DNA of 64,000 nucleotides, taken from positions 6,946,907 to 7,010,906 of the forward strand of contig SSBO01000012.1 in NCBI GenBank assembly GCA_005281725.1. The letters are read 5' to 3'. Positions 1-14,592 of the stretch are shown piece after piece; position 1 is the stretch's first letter, and every line of letters begins with the position of its first letter. The notes under the pieces are model-generated. The model saw only the letters and a program-made list of their open reading frames with translations. It was not told the DNA's origin and did no database searches. The position numbers and the translations under genes were made by a program. The DNA comes from Wuchereria bancrofti (lineage: Eukaryota > Nematoda > Chromadorea > Rhabditida > Onchocercidae).

Positions 1-3000
1 TTCTTTCGGATTTTGTGCAACTCGAGTATGTGTAACTTGCACAAGTTTGGCATGACGAGCTATAACACCATCTAGAAAAGCTCGCTGCCGTGGACTCTGT
101 TCTTGCAAAATCGGTCCGAGCGACGGAGTCATATGATGCTGTTCACTATCGTTAAACTGAGATTGATAAAGCGGCCGTCGAGACATAGCTGGTGATGGCT
201 GACGTGATGTCCTGCAGTTTCTTCTTCTAAGAACTGAGTTATCATATTTATTGAAAAGACAGTGATAGGTATAACGAAAATGTGGCCGAAGTCGTATAGA
301 TGAATAAATGGATAATAAACAAAAAAATACAGTTTCAAATAAGTTTACTCATTCTGTCTTGCCGTATAGCTACCCACTGATCGTTGTTCAGCTTCTTGTG
401 CCATCATTTCTTTTTCAGCTGCTAAGCGCTGTTTTTCCTGTCTGGAAAGCGTATCAAATCCAATTCACTAAGATATCATCATCATTATTCATCCAATGCA
501 GAAAGCAACTCTTACGGACACTACGTTAGTTAACACCGAATTATAGCGATTCTCCACGGGTCTTGCAAGCAACGAAGAGTATAGTATGGCAACCTAATAT
601 AGAACAAAGCTATGGTACTGTTGCTCTGTTAAAATGTTTTAATGAAAATGGGACCTTTCTTAACGCCCTCTTACGTCATCTATCCTCTTTGGTATGTGCT
701 AGTTGTAAAACATACAGGATTCTGCGCTCATCCTCAAGAAGTCGCCGTTCACGCTCCGCAATTTTCTCTCTTTCAAAATCCAGACGTTCCTTTTCCAGAG
801 ACATATGACCCAGATCCATATTTAACTAAAGACCAAGAAGTATGAAAAAATGTTGACAAATCCAGTACAAACAAGAAAATTTCTATACTTAGATTCTCAA
901 TTAAAATAACCACTACAATACTCAGCTAGGGATTCGCAACATTAATACGTTAGTCTCTCAGCGAAGTAGTTCAATATCAGTACTAACATCAGCTTAGAAC
1001 AAATGCTACACACCACCATATCTGTCCATAGAAAAACGGTATTGTTTAACTTATCAGTTAACAACCCAAAGTCTATTTTGTCTGCTAACATGATAAAGGT
1101 TAGTTAAATAGGTAAAGACAACTTATCCTCATAGTTGTTCGTAACTATACTATATTTACTGTAAACAAATATAGACTCTAAATTAAATCTCGTACATTAT
1201 CAACAGAGTGATCCCTGATGGGTGGTCGAGTATACGAATTTTGGGTGGGGGGTGGTGGTGCACTCACACCGCGATGAATCGGGTGTGGCACAGACTGATA
1301 TCGTGCGGGACTTTGTAGACCAGCAAAATTATCTGGATAACCATATGGTGCAAAACCATCCAGAAATATAGGTCGGTAAGGTTTAGGCAATGGCCCAATC
1401 CAATTTTCTCTGCAATACAATTTAAAAAAAAAAATAGTTTTCCATTAAAACGCTTAATTTCAAAGCAATTCCGCTAGATATATTGAAAATCATGGTAGCT
1501 TCTATGAAGGTCTTAGGCATGTAAGAAATCGCTGTGTATGGTTTACATGTGCAAAATAAGACTTGAAAAAAAAAAAAAAAAAACAGACGGCGCTATTCTC
1601 CACGCTTCACCCATAGCCATCCATACATCAGACTCTCTGCTTGTTAAACAGTTCTGTAACAACTCGCGAGTTTCCCGTGAAAGCAAAGGAGAGACAACCT
1701 AGAAAAAATAGAAATCACTTTTGGGAGTAATTTTTGTCTAAAATTTCTTTAATGACTTGGATTTTATTAATAAAAGTATTTTTATAGTGACAACTCGCTG
1801 TCTGCGTACTTTATCCGCCACAGTAGGTATGACAAATATAGTAAGATGTTTAATCTTACTTCTTTTTATTTTACCATGCCATCTAGGTTTGCTTTCTTCA
1901 GATTCTTTCACAAAGTCGAGAAAGTAGACGACAGTACTTCAGAAATCCACAAAATGAGTACTACGGAAACCTTTGATAATTTCACCTGAGGAGCGATGTT
2001 TCTTCCGAGACCCCAACGACATGCATCAAGTATGACTGTGAGAGGAGTGAACAGGAAATGCAATAATTCTGGTGCATTCGGCTCATGAATGTGATTTTTG
2101 AGCTTAGCCTGTTAAAAGTATTTTCTTGAACAGATGAAATGAAAGACATTTTGATCTGTGAATTTCAATTCTCATCTGATTAGAACGACTGGTGAAAAAC
2201 TTATATTACTAAGAAGCTTTCTCACAAACTGGAATAACTCCTTCAAAGTAGTTAAGAATTTAAAAGACATTTAAAAAATGTGGATCACTTCTTAGTGTAA
2301 ATATGCAAATGTTTCTTAGTGTTTGCCAGAACAACAGCAAATAACTTACCAGCAAATTAAATGACAACTTAAATTTCTGCAAAATGTCAACAAATTCAAA
2401 TTCTCCAGGAAGTTGTGCGCGCATTTGTAAAATACCACTTTGTGGATCAATAGGTGTGCGTGAATTCTGCTTACGATGAGTACGCTGTCGATGTGCTTGA
2501 GCTTCAAGCTCACGTTGAGCAATTGCAGCTGATTGTATACGGGCAACAAATCGTTCTATATCATCGAAACAGCGATTTAATGTATTCTAAATTAAATATT
2601 CATAGATATTTCAAGTACCATGGAGTTAAACTGGAAACTTAGCAAAACTTTCAGGTTCCACAGATTTGTAAATAATGCAATCATAATCCCGCAAAATTTG
2701 TGAAGACGACTTAACATAAGGAATTGATATTCGATGATAGAGAAAGAAAATCATTAAACAATGAAATTGAGTATGGTGTGGACAAAACTGCTTTGATGTA
2801 CATTGTAATATATGATCATCAACAAGCAAAATGAGCAGTTCTAGCACGAATTTGCTCAAAAGAATGACTTTTAAGCAGCGTTATCATAGAAAATACTTAT
2901 CCTTACCACATCTCTTTCAAATGATTCACTACTATCAGAACTGGCGGAAGTATCATCACGAAAACCTCGAGCAGGTAGCTCTAAAAAAAATAAGAAAATA

Positions 3001-5330
3001 AAATAACTCAGCATAAAAATATTCTAATATTTGGTACAATTACATTTCAGTATTGGCATTATATATACAAATATTTTCGAAGAATGTTTATTAACAAACA
3101 GAAAAACATCAGGTTCAAACAAAACCTATTTAATTAAAAGTTATTTTAGTTTAATAAAAAGAAAAACATACCCATCACGAATGCTGGCTGATACCCAATC
3201 ATGAAGCCCGTATCGCGTCGCCCCGTTCTTACCTTTTTGTAATGTCCCGATAGAAATGCCTTTATGTCATCCACAACATCATTTGCCGAGACACGATTGC
3301 ACTATAAAAAAGTTTATTGAATCACTTAGTTTACCTAACCAGCAAAGATTAAAAGAAATCAGTCTCCTCCTTCAGTAATTTATCGCCTTCAATGTAATTT
3401 TGTTATTTAATGGAATATATGGCTACTTTACTGTCATTAACTAAATATTTTCTAAAAAGGCCATCCTAGAGCGCATTTAACAAAAAATTAAAATGAGACA
3501 GATTATCTCAAAATATAAGCACCAAAAACAAATCAACATTTGAATTGTTCCTTTTATAATAGAAAAAACCAAAGTTTTGTAAAGGATGCACACACTTGAA
3601 AAATATGCATTTCGGTGGGGTTCAAGTTTCTGCCACGCTTTTTATCTTCCTTCACGACGAATAATAAAATATTGTTATACACATCGCGAGGATTTGCAGA
3701 CAAATGCGCAGTTGGATTTGTTACGAGTTCCATTGGAAACTGTTCTACAAGATCCTAAAAGAACATGAATACGATGGAAAGGTAAAATTCTTTTCAATTA
3801 AAATAAAAGCAAGTCTAAGCTTTTCTACGTTAGTTAATATGCATGAAAATTCCTGGAAACTCTAAAAATATATAATTTCGAAGGCACTTCCCAAAACTGG
3901 ACATTACGGATGTTCACTCATTTTAAATATGTCCTAAATCTACTGTGCTAAAACCCCACAACAAATATTAAGCTTTATCCAAAAACCTTCAAATTTTTGA
4001 ACAATATCATTTGGACCATGAAAGACATTTACTTCAAGTACAGTTGCGTAATCTCAAATTCTCCAACTCTCTCATGCGTAAAAGCTTTACAATTTTTCAT
4101 CTTGTAACGAAGTATTCATCTCACAATTGGAGTAGATAACTTCATGTTGCTAACATTATGATATAAAATTTTCTTCCTTTCCCTTACTCCCTCTTTCTTT
4201 AAAAATTCGGTACAAACACGACTAAAATTCAGTACAAAAATACGAAACAAGGCCTATACTTTAATTCATCTTCGATACACCGCTGATTTCTTTTTTCACC
4301 ATGAAATAGGTGAAAGGTCTTCTATAAGCAAGATTAGGCAAGTTGAAGATTTTGGAAGTTTAGGAATACAACCAGACTAGTTATTTAAACTAGTAAACTG
4401 CCAAGCAAAGTTAAAATAAGGTTAGGACCAGCCAGAAAAAAAAAAACAACCATCTGCAAGTTCGGTGCAATACATCTACTGGAAAAAATTCTAGATTTCG
4501 AAAATTGATCATCGAAGTAAAGAGTCAAATAATTCTTACTCCATTTTCGTCCTCAACCGAAACAACTCTGGGTCGCAATCTGAGTACCATTGGTTGTGCC
4601 CATATCGCACTACTATTCTCCAACTGTTTTAGTTTTCTGATGCCATCTTCCGGATACTGCAAACCGAATTCCCGACCAACAGCAAATGTTGCCAAATGTT
4701 CTACCCAATATGATGGTGTATCACTCTCCACAGCGCTCGGATGACGACTGCTACCTATATTGATAATAAAGTTTAAATGAACATACATCTAAAAGTAACT
4801 GAAAACGAAAGTATGAAATCAAGCTACCATGAATGCTCATCGTTGAATTTCCGATTACACCGTTATACCGCTGTGGTGGGACACTATTGTATGGCAGTAC
4901 TGCCGGCGACGGAGCATTCGACAATAACAAACCTCCACCACGTGAATAGTAATATGAACTTGAGCCAGATGCTGATGGATGTCGTGAACTGGTCGGATAA
5001 CCACTGCAAATACGAGTAAAAACGCATTAATCTGTTATAGGTTTGTACACTGCGGGACCAAAACTTCAACTTCGTTGTAAATAATAAAAAAATTCTAAAC
5101 TAAAGATAAATTTTAAAATAAAAGATGACAAAAAGAAAAAGGAGACCGCTCTATTGTTATAAATCCTAAACTTCCGCTAGAATATAACAATTTAACAAAA
5201 AGATAAGCCTACTGATGCCCAAGATGCCCCACTCTGAAAATGAACCTTTCCTGACCAGGAAGACGGTGCTACTCCCTGTCTAGCGCCTTCAGTTTCTATT
5301 ATGATACCACGTTTCAGCGCTTGCAAACAT
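1..5330 (-). CDS. eps-8: EPS8 homologue (actin capping/bundling and Rac-signalling adaptor), 3' end outside window
   Basis: Coding exons on the minus strand, 5' to 3': 5330-5308 (tentative), 5003-4828, 4754-4540, 3754-3596, 3301-3172, 2980-2907, 2586-2350, 2108-1986, 1698-1604, 1409-1196, 825-716, 441-349, 211-1. From 5003 onward every junction matches in phase. The PTB domain (4754-3172) begins YWVEHLATFAVG and contains DGIRKLKQLE, typical of EPS8. Next comes the EPS8-specific helical region (2586-1604: LNRCFDDIERFVARIQ, then ELLHFLFTPL), a Pro-rich stretch (1409-1196, APPPPT), a charged coiled coil (825-349, LEKERLDFEREK) and the start of an SH3 domain (KLVQVTHTRVAQNPKE) where the window ends. 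The rest of the SH3 and the C-terminal actin-binding domain lie beyond position 1. Family members act in actin-rich protrusions such as microvilli and link receptor signalling to Rac. The 1604 donor (GC|GTGGAG) is the only phase-2 choice but not a strong match. Confidence 0.93.
1566..1583. repeat. Poly-A tract in an eps-8 intron
   Basis: A run of about 18 A on the plus strand (T on the transcribed sense strand) lies just downstream of the 1604 donor. It falls in the intron between the exons at 1698-1604 and 1409-1196. Confidence 0.8.
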
Positions 5331-5333
5331 AAT
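5308..5333 (-). promoter_or_regulatory. Possible start exon and spliced-leader acceptor of eps-8
   Basis: On the minus strand TTTTCCTACCAG is followed by ATT and then ATG at 5330. The eight-codon stub ends with a GTATCA donor in phase 2, which is the phase required by the next exon at 5003. A longer reading of the same region (5333 down to about 5206) in another frame is open for some 40 codons, but its donors do not give phase 2. The start is therefore plausible, not proven. Confidence 0.4.
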
Positions 5334-8300
5334 CTGGTAGGAAAAGTTCAAAGTATAAAACGGATGATTAAACATCAGATAATGTAATTGTCAAATGCTT
5401 TTAACATTGTTGTCGCCATTGAAAGCACACAAAATGTCTATATTAAGTTGATCGGTTATAGATTCTAATTAGTGAAGAGCGAACCGATAATTTTAAATTT
5501 GTTGTAGCAAAGACTAATCACTAAGCCATTTGGAAAAAAAAGTTTGAAGAAAAAAGAGAATAATGAAAGGTAGTAAGTAAAATAGTGGAACGGTGAAAAG
5601 TATTAGAACTACTTTCCCCCCTACTTGCAGGTTGACAGATATGTTCGTGTGTTTTAAACTAAATTTTTTCTAAAAGGAATGTTTATTTCATTTTTTTTTT
5701 TTTAAAATTTAAACCTCAAAAATTTCTGGACAGAACTATCTAGCGATCAAGAAAAAAACATGAGCTATTAAGGCGGTAAGTGTAATTTATGTTTCAGATT
5801 CGGGTAATCCAAGATTATTTAAGGAATGTTTTATTTGGAATATCTTTTTGGGAGCAAGACTATCAACATAAGGTTTAGTATTGACCTCCTCTTAGCTTAT
5901 ATCGAAAAAACTCCCTTACGTCTTATCAAAAAATTGAAATCGATGTCATCGTTAATTATATTTACACAAAAAGTTAAAAGTGTTAAAAGTAATTAATGGA
6001 ACGATGGTAAGTAATAGCACCGTTTGTCATATAAGAACAAATCTTTATTAAAATAACTAATATTTGACACGTGATCCATGCTTCCTTCAGGATAAAATGG
6101 GGGACAACAGCAAAGTCATATTAACAAGTAATTTGTCAATGCATTCATGCATTAAAGCAATCTACAGCTTCAAAAAACCAGAAGTAATGTGTCAGACACT
6201 ACGAACATTACGTGATTGGAGTTATGAAATAAAATAAAAGACGGAAGTTGTTCGGCAAAAGTAAGAATAGATAGGAAGATCACTGCCAAATTCCTTTTCC
6301 TTCAACGAGTAAGAATTCTTAAAATATGCAGAAAAATCGTGTCGATAAATAATTAAATAAATAAACAAAAATGACAAAAATAGGACATTCAAACTCTGTG
6401 CATAAAAGCAAACATTTCTGTTAGTAATAGTTAGATAATCCAAAAACAGAAGAACCAGTTCACCACAAAAAAAAATGAGAAAATTGAGCTTGATCGGATG
6501 AGTTGGCAAATTTTAAGAAAAAAAACGAACTTTAAGGCAAAAAGTCGTCTTTCCTTCGTTTAGTGCTTAGTAGTCAACAAACCATTTAAATTGGTAAGAC
6601 TTGAAAATTTGAACTTGCTAATGTAGAAGTCTACTGGATTTTCAAAATTTAAAAATCAGGGACTTTTAGCTTAAATTTCATGATAAACTACAAATCCTGT
6701 AACTATTTACCGATTCAGTGCATAACCTGGACTTTGACAAAATACGAGCGCTCTCTCAAATATGAAAATTCAATCAATCCAAACTTAATTTCATCAATAA
6801 GATTTTGGAAAATGTGACATACTTGGAAAATTCGGATGGTACTGGTTGGTGGCGCCTGGCTGCAGGCAGCCCTGATATCGCTTTACGCGTTTTTGACGAC
6901 AGGATTGGGTTTTTGCTGAGTCAGCCACTGTATAACATTGAACCTGAATATACAGCAAATTATGCAAAAACTTCTGAAAACAGTGTTACGGTTAATAAAC
7001 AGAAGCGTTGAAAGATATAAATATGCAGTTTGAAGACACGGTTTCTGACCGTAAAAAGTGTTTAGACACAACTGATGACCATGACTATCAACTAGCATTA
7101 GGAAATATTTGTCACAATACTGTACATCATGGCAAATAAAAAGCTTTATTTACCATGATAAAAATTTTTCGAGACTTTTACGACCAGTAAGAAGATGATG
7201 ACTCACATGCTAATGACATTAAATGAAATTGTTTAAAAGGTTACATGTTACTTATGAAGACAAATATTTTGTCTGATGAGGATACTGAATTTGTAAAAAT
7301 GGTTTAAAGATGAAGTATGCAATACGTAATACTACAGCACAGCAATAAATTGTTTTCAATTCTAAGCTACTCTATCCGGACTTTTTTAATTGAAAAAATC
7401 TCACATATAACAGCTACAGTACTAAGGTATTTCACCAAAATATACTGTTTGCGTACTTTTCCCTGTACTATAAGTAATGTTTGGAAATTTGCTTACATAT
7501 ATTAAACACTTCCAAAAACTCTGAACAGCTATTTATAATCATAAATGCAAAATAAATACCTACAATTAATTCAGACTTTACAACTAGTAATTTTTATTAC
7601 ACATGGTGATGTACTTCATTTATTATAGATATTTACTAAAGAAATCTTCAAATTCCAATATTTAATAACATAATTGGTAATCTAATTAGTAATTGTGCTT
7701 TACGGTTAATTCTTTTTTTTAAAAAAAAATTAAGTTTAGTAATTTCATTATTGAAGCAAGATATTTTCATCATTAAAAGACATTAACATAAGGCGGTACG
7801 CAAATCCATAGTGCATTAAATCTTGTTGTTACGATACATTTATAATTCTTAAGGCTAGCTTTTCCCACACAGGAAATATACCGGCAATATCAAAACATGT
7901 ACAGGCTATACAACTTGACAAATTTTCTTATAAAATTTAGATCAACGGAGGCATAATAGTTGCCGATCCGTGATGTATGAACAAGAAGCTATATCTATCG
8001 TCGGTAATACCGCAGCATATCTGATTCATGAAATGCAAATACCAAAACAAAATTTATGGAAATTGAAGGTGGAAAAGGTGAACAGAGAAAGTGAGGGATG
8101 GAATCGTATTAAACATATAATTAGAATGAAATTTTGGAGGACAGAGATAAAAGAATAAGGAGAAAAGGGAAATGGCATGCAGTTCTATCAAAATTGTTGA
8201 TAAAGGAACCAAATTTTTTAGGTACCCATAGAACAGCTTTTTGGAAAGGGCAAGGCAATAATTTGTTAAACTTTTTTAAAATTCATGCTGCTTCTAGAAG

Positions 8301-10314
8301 CCGTATATCCAAAAAAGCATAAATATTTGGTAAAAGTAAAAACATTTCTTAACATAAATTTATTAGATATAAAAGTTTAAGATTAAAGTATTGCTCTTAA
8401 TACTGCTGAGAAAAGAACTGCTAATGCAAACACCCCCTTACAAATCATCAAGTTTTTACAAAAAGTTTTTACAAGAGAATTTAGAAATTATAAAAGACAT
8501 TAACACAAGCTCTCACAAACACCTGACATCAAGCACACTATTAAAATTTGCCTCACCGTTCCAAGATCGAGGTTAACAACGATAAGGGATTATAAAAAAA
8601 TTTACTGAACTTGCAGGAAGCGAGCGTCAAGATAGTTCAGTGAGTAACTTATATTTTTCCTGAACCTGTGTACAGTATCAATTAAAATGATTTTTAAGCT
8701 CATCGACATATTCTTATTGTTATTATCAGTTGCAATACAGCAAAAGATCCGTTAGTTATCCACAAATTAGCTGTAAAATTATATTGTACTTTAGCAATAA
8801 TTTTGTCTACATTTTAACAATCTGTAGCGAGGAAAGAACATGTTAAGTAATTGGATGGATTTGACAAAAATGAAATCTGAAAATTTGAAAACTTTCTCAA
8901 CTTAAAACTTAATTTGATACAAATTACTCTACGAGACTTTCAAAGATACTTCGACAAAAACCCTTGTTTATGAGTCCTTCTTCGAAATAATACGGCAGTT
9001 TTGTGTGACATAGCAGATAACCATGTCATCTCAATGTTATCACAAGGTAGTATTGGAAGAAAATAATTTAATTACTTAATTGCTTTGACTAGTTTTTGGA
9101 AAGGATTTGCAACCTGTGAACTCTAGAGGATTTAGATTCTAAGCATTGGTAACAATGGAACCTATGTTAATGCAGCATTGCTAAGTTAAGAATTTAGAGG
9201 TCAGTGTCCGGTGTTGTTCAACTGAATCCAAGTGACTGCAATCGTCCTATATTTTTTGAATAGGAAAAAAAGAAAATAAAGGCGCAAAACAAACATGGGG
9301 ACACGGTCTTCCCCACCTAAAGCTAGTAATTTTCATCAAAGTTTTACAGAAGTTAAGTGAAAAACAGAACTTAAGGATATAAGGAAATATAGATGTGAGA
9401 GAAGTGCTGAAAAAGAAGGAATGAGAGGTAGACGAAAAACCAAGACTACACTCCATGCTTTGTGGTATCGAAAACCCTTTTAAGAGAGTTAAAAAACCTA
9501 CGCAGATATGAAAAAAAAAGGAGATAAGAAGAAAGAAGGAAGAGAAATGAACAGGGAGAACTTTTGACAAGATTGAATGATTTCAGTTTTCTAGTTGGAA
9601 GATAGGAAGAACCTTGAAAACAGAAGTGTTTTCACCGTTTTCAAAGGCCTGACGAGGAATAGGAGGTAGGGAGAAAGAACATATAACATTAGCATAACAT
9701 TTATAACATATAATAAAATATACATCGAGAGGAACACCAAAGGAATTCAAATATCGAAAATATATTTTCGCTGAACATTCAGGTATCTCAAGCTCATTTC
9801 ATCGTTGTAAATTGTATTCTATACCGCGGTGTGACACATTTTGGAGAACTGAAATACAATCCTTCTGGTGGTTTCTGCAAGTGATGCAGGGAAAAGTCGA
9901 AATGAATATAGATGAAAAGTGAGAGGAAAACCGCAACTCATACGTTAGTAGTTGTTGAAAACGACATTCCACTGCCCTTCCGAAACCTCTCTTCCTCTTG
10001 CATACCAGTGCTGTACATCTTCATACCATCTATTTCGACCTTTCAGCCTGTCTAACATCTATGTTTGGTTGCATGAACATATTCGCGCTATACCAAGTAT
10101 TTTGCGCCTTATAGCTCATTTGCTCTGACCCTGAACATTCCTGTTACTGTAGAGCGGGAACGACAATAAATGGGGCTATCCTTCATGGCCAGTATCAAAC
10201 TTATCAAGATTCGACATAACGCTGATGGAACTAAAAAATTAGATATAATCTCATAATCCCTCATTATGGTAACAAAATGAATCCTCAAAATCAAAGCCAA
10301 TCATACATCGTGTG
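5334..10314. other. Gene-poor stretch upstream of eps-8
   Basis: No convincing exon found on either strand. The plus strand is generally A-rich, as within the minus-strand eps-8 gene. Open frames such as 9247-9570 (minus) are Phe/Ser-rich products of this bias. One short, less AT-rich patch stands out at about 6835-6930 (see findings). Outrons, 5' UTR exons or enhancers of eps-8 could lie here but cannot be recognised by reading. Confidence 0.5.
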
Positions 10315-10402
10315 TGATAATAATAATTAGTAATAATAATAATAGTAATAATAATAACAATAAAAATAATAATAATTAATAATAATAAATAAAATAATAA
10401 AG
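10315..10402. repeat. (TAA)n trinucleotide repeat, imperfect
   Basis: About 85 bases of TAA/AAT repeats with interruptions (TAG, AAC, AAAAT). It is a simple microsatellite with no adjacent exon. Confidence 0.9.
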
Positions 10403-13400
10403 CTGGAACGCTACACATTTTTATTATCAGTTTTATTATCTTATTTTTGGTGCTAGTGCAGCTGATTTGAAGTCACCCATCTGATTTTCAGCAAATGTGA
10501 TAGCAAAGTACTGCAAAAAATATCTGGATATAGTCGTCATTGATTTTGGTCGACAAATTATAAAAACATCCACCAACTATAAGAAATTTTCACATAGGAA
10601 TATAAAATAAAAAGAGCGCGTGATGAATCAACAATAGTTTCAACAGCTCCATTTACGGGAAAGTAATTTACAAATTCTTTTGGAAATTTTAAAGTAGATA
10701 ATGATCCGTTGAACCGAATGCTTCTTCCAAAAATTGCCATAGCTCGTAAATATGGAAGGCAATATGAATAGCATTAATCTTAAAACCAACAAGTATCGAA
10801 CAGGCAGCTTCCTTACTACACCATTTTGCTTTTACATTTACTCTTTCCTAATATATATATATCCTTTCCAATCTCCGGATCTTCGGAGTCATTACTTTTT
10901 ATAAATACTATGTCTTGTTTACTGATCTTGCAAAATATTTACGAAATACCATACTTCTTAAGGAATGTGCTCAATGAACTTAAGGCACTTCATAATTGAA
11001 ACACAAAGCCATTTTGAATAAAACCAGTGACTGACAATAGACGGTTGACGACCAAGGAAATGTTTGATGAAAGCAGTGCAACTCTTCTTCGTTCAACCAA
11101 TTTAGATGTCCAAATCATGACAGTACCACACCATGTACAGAGACAACTACACATCACACTAAGTCACATACCATCATCTATCTCTCATCAACGATACAAT
11201 ATATATATATATGGCAATTGAGGTCTCATTGTTAAAAATAAGGTAGGTTCTTAGTCTTAGATCGATGTGATTATAGATCAGTTCAATGTGCACTTCTCAC
11301 TTTATGTTCTTTTGCTAATGACTTAGTATCTGCTTTTACAACATCAACAGCTGATAAACGGTCTAGAAACTGTTGATAAATTTGTATTGCAGTTATGGTC
11401 CAAGTTTTGCTAAACAGACGACAGCTTGGAAGGCACATGGTGACTGGTCGTCGGGATTTGGTAATAAAATGAGAAATCATTGAAGCTCACTTCATCCTCT
11501 TAAAATTACAAGTTCCTACGAACTCACTACAAGTTATTCTAGATTTGTTTGTATATTCAAAACAAACTGAAAAAGTGAAGAAGCTCATTTAGTGCATGCG
11601 TCATGAGTTGACTAGAAATCAATTTCTTTTCATAAAGGATTTTGAAGTGTTACCGTTTTTTATTCTGTACAACAACGAATTTTTTTCGGTTGTTATGGAC
11701 AAAACAAGTGAGTTGTATGTAAGAACCCGTGACAATCATTTCAATCTGTGGACCGAGAAGCCAAACTCCAATTAGGAAAGATTACAATCATTATTTGAAG
11801 TTAAAAAATTACATCCGACCCAGCAAATCAATGCGATGTACCAACAACTTCCTGGAAAGTACTTTCCAAAAATCTGTTAAGCTGATTCCTAAGGCAAGAA
11901 TTACTATGGACAGAAATAAACTTCTTTTACTGACAGAACATAAAGTTGTGACAGACAACAATGAGTACGATTATGCCGGCAACAATAATGAAGACGATCT
12001 ATGATGACAATATTTAGGTGCAATATTGATATCATAGTCGTTGTCGATGGTGTTTGCAGTAGAGGTATTGATGATAATGGTAATAAAATTAAAAGTAATT
12101 TTTAAGATTAAACCAACTTGCTTTTCCAGAACTGCTTTTCTTCATACAAACACTCAACAAGAAAGTACCACTTTGATTACGTAGACAGCAAATAACCAGA
12201 GGAGTGCTAATTAACAACTTTGTTTCCACAAAAAGATTAACAAAAGCTATTATACTACATAAAATTTGTTTACGTCAGTTAATTTCACTCAATTTGCCAA
12301 AAAAAAAAAAAAAAAATTAATCTCTGCTAAAAGACATTTTTAATTTTCTTGCATTTTAAGTAATCAATTAGCTTTAAGCAATCAAATATCGCTCTATAAA
12401 TATTAAACTATTTAATTATTGGGAGTAGTACAGCCAATTTAACAACGTAAAAGCTCCTATTTGCAAACAAGGAAATGTTTTACGACAAATCGCCTAAAAG
12501 TTCAAGGTAAAATGTCAAGGCCAATCCAATACAGGCCGCAATCTATATGGATGGGTTTCAACAATATGGTCTTCATGATGAGTTCTAAATTTTATTGGGT
12601 TATATTATGATCGGTCTCCCAATAGCGAGAGAAGTATATCGAGGTGAAATTACGTTCTACCACTCAATAAAATATATTTGCAAACTCGGTCAGTCTAATA
12701 AAATTTGAGCAATAGCTGCGAAGTGCTCTCAAACACTGATACGTTTGTGTGATGAAGACCAACTGAATTTAAGTGACTGAAGAGATGGTATTAACATAAC
12801 GTTAGTAATTAGTGTATTGGTTAGTGAACTCATTCAAGTTAACTTGAGCTTTTGGGTCTTCCAAATAGTTATATCACAAAGAAAATGATAAGATTAGCAG
12901 TACAGAGCATCGAGCTATTGACGGTGGGTACGATGAAAAGGTTTGATAAAATGCGAATTGATGTTGGAACATTTTTAAGCAGAAGATGGAATTTTTGAAA
13001 AAAAAAAACCTATGGAACAGTCATAAATAAGGACGGTTACTGAAAATTGAAGACACTAAGCTAAGGGCTAGGTGTCTTCCCATTTTTGCACATGACATAC
13101 ATGTACTCACTCACGCATGTCGTCGCACACATATGCACACACGGATACGTTAAAGAAGGTGATCGGATCATTCAAACGAGATCATCGAAGTGCAGAAAAC
13201 GACCGCTATGAACTCACATACCTTTCCATTTCTTGCGATTATTTGTTCACTTCGGAACAGGATTATTGCATAGACGATCGACAGAATAATGTTATCACAA
13301 GCGGAGTAGTCACATTAATGTAAATAGCCTAAGCGGAAAAGGATCTTATTTTTTTAATCTTATTTTTGTTCATTCCGTCCTTTTTTGAAATTCTTTACGA

Positions 13401-14592
13401 CAGTTTCACTTTCCCTCTCGTTCCCTCTATCAAACAACATATAGCAATGTAATTAACTAAACCATCAAGTAAATCATCCCATGTCTTACAAGTCGGAAGA
13501 AGTCATGATTTTTCGGCTAAAAACAGGTACTAAAAAGAAATTCTCTCAGCTTCCCAAGTTAATCATTATACTTAAAACATTTTGAAATGTACCATTCGCG
13601 GAAAATAAATACTTTCATTCTACCTTAAAGTCAGCGCTGAATAACAAACCTCCAAAAATCGTACATTTTGAACAGTGAATTTTTTTTTTTTAGCTATAAG
13701 ACAATGAAAAATTAAATGAACTAAAATAAAATATGGTGTCTCGGATGTACGTTTGCGTACCACTGCACGAAAATCTTCAAATTCTGCTGAAGAACAATGT
13801 CTATCACCGACCACAGTATAATAATAATAAGGTGACGCCAATGAGCACAACAGTAAAAATTGTTGACAGAGGAGGTGAAAACACGATTTGTGCGGGGAGC
13901 GGTGAAATGAGAGGGATGCGAAGATGGAAGTGACAATGAAGTGTGCACAACTCATGGCAGCGGACAGAGGGAGAAACATTCAGCACAATTGGGTCGCTGT
14001 ACATTACAAACATCCGCACAGCACGTACTATCGAATTAATTCTCTCCTGGATGTCCGTCCGCATTTGAACATTAATTCGAACAGTCCACATATAAGGTGT
14101 ATGCATTTAAACTATTGCGGGACTGCATTATCTCATAATTCATTATATGTAGACAGTTGTAATGAACGAGCATTCTTCCACATATCTTCCCTCTAACGTC
14201 CTCGACGCAATCCGCAACATTTACCCCATATCTACGTAAACGTTCGTAGTCGGAGCATACCATCGGTTTGCATAGGCATTCAGCGAGCTACTGAAGCGAA
14301 ATATGTCACAGTAGGGATGCAACCGCTGGGATGACTAATAAGTGTCGTATGTCTTATAAGCTATATAGTGACACCAGTAGGAGAAACATATCTTTGAGCT
14401 CCGTCCGTACTGTTTTCAATTTTCAAAAAGTTGAAACAAAGTGGATAGGATTTCTAAGAAAAGAGAAATTAAAAAGTTTATTCCGCGGTTTAGGGATTGT
14501 TAACTGAGTTACAAACAAATATCATGTGCGATACTGAGACTTCTTGAATCTAAATTTTTCAAATATGAAATAGAGAATAAGCTCAGTCCAAA
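10403..14592. other. Gene-poor stretch with a less AT-rich island at about 13.05-14.35 kb
   Basis: No protein family recognised. Between about 13050 and 14350 the composition is visibly less AT-biased, and several medium-length frames are open on both strands at once (for example 13620-13979 minus and 13924-14196 plus). That pattern reflects composition rather than coding. A poly-A tract (about 18 A) lies at 12299-12316. The island could be a promoter, an enhancer or a non-coding exon. Confidence 0.5.
12299..12316. repeat. Poly-A tract
   Basis: Uninterrupted run of about 18 A on the plus strand in gene-poor DNA. No retroelement sequence was recognised beside it. Confidence 0.8.

Noticed and set aside
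9247..9570. 107-codon minus-strand frame
   Set aside because: Phe/Ser/Leu-rich product of an A-rich plus strand; no domain and no splice context.
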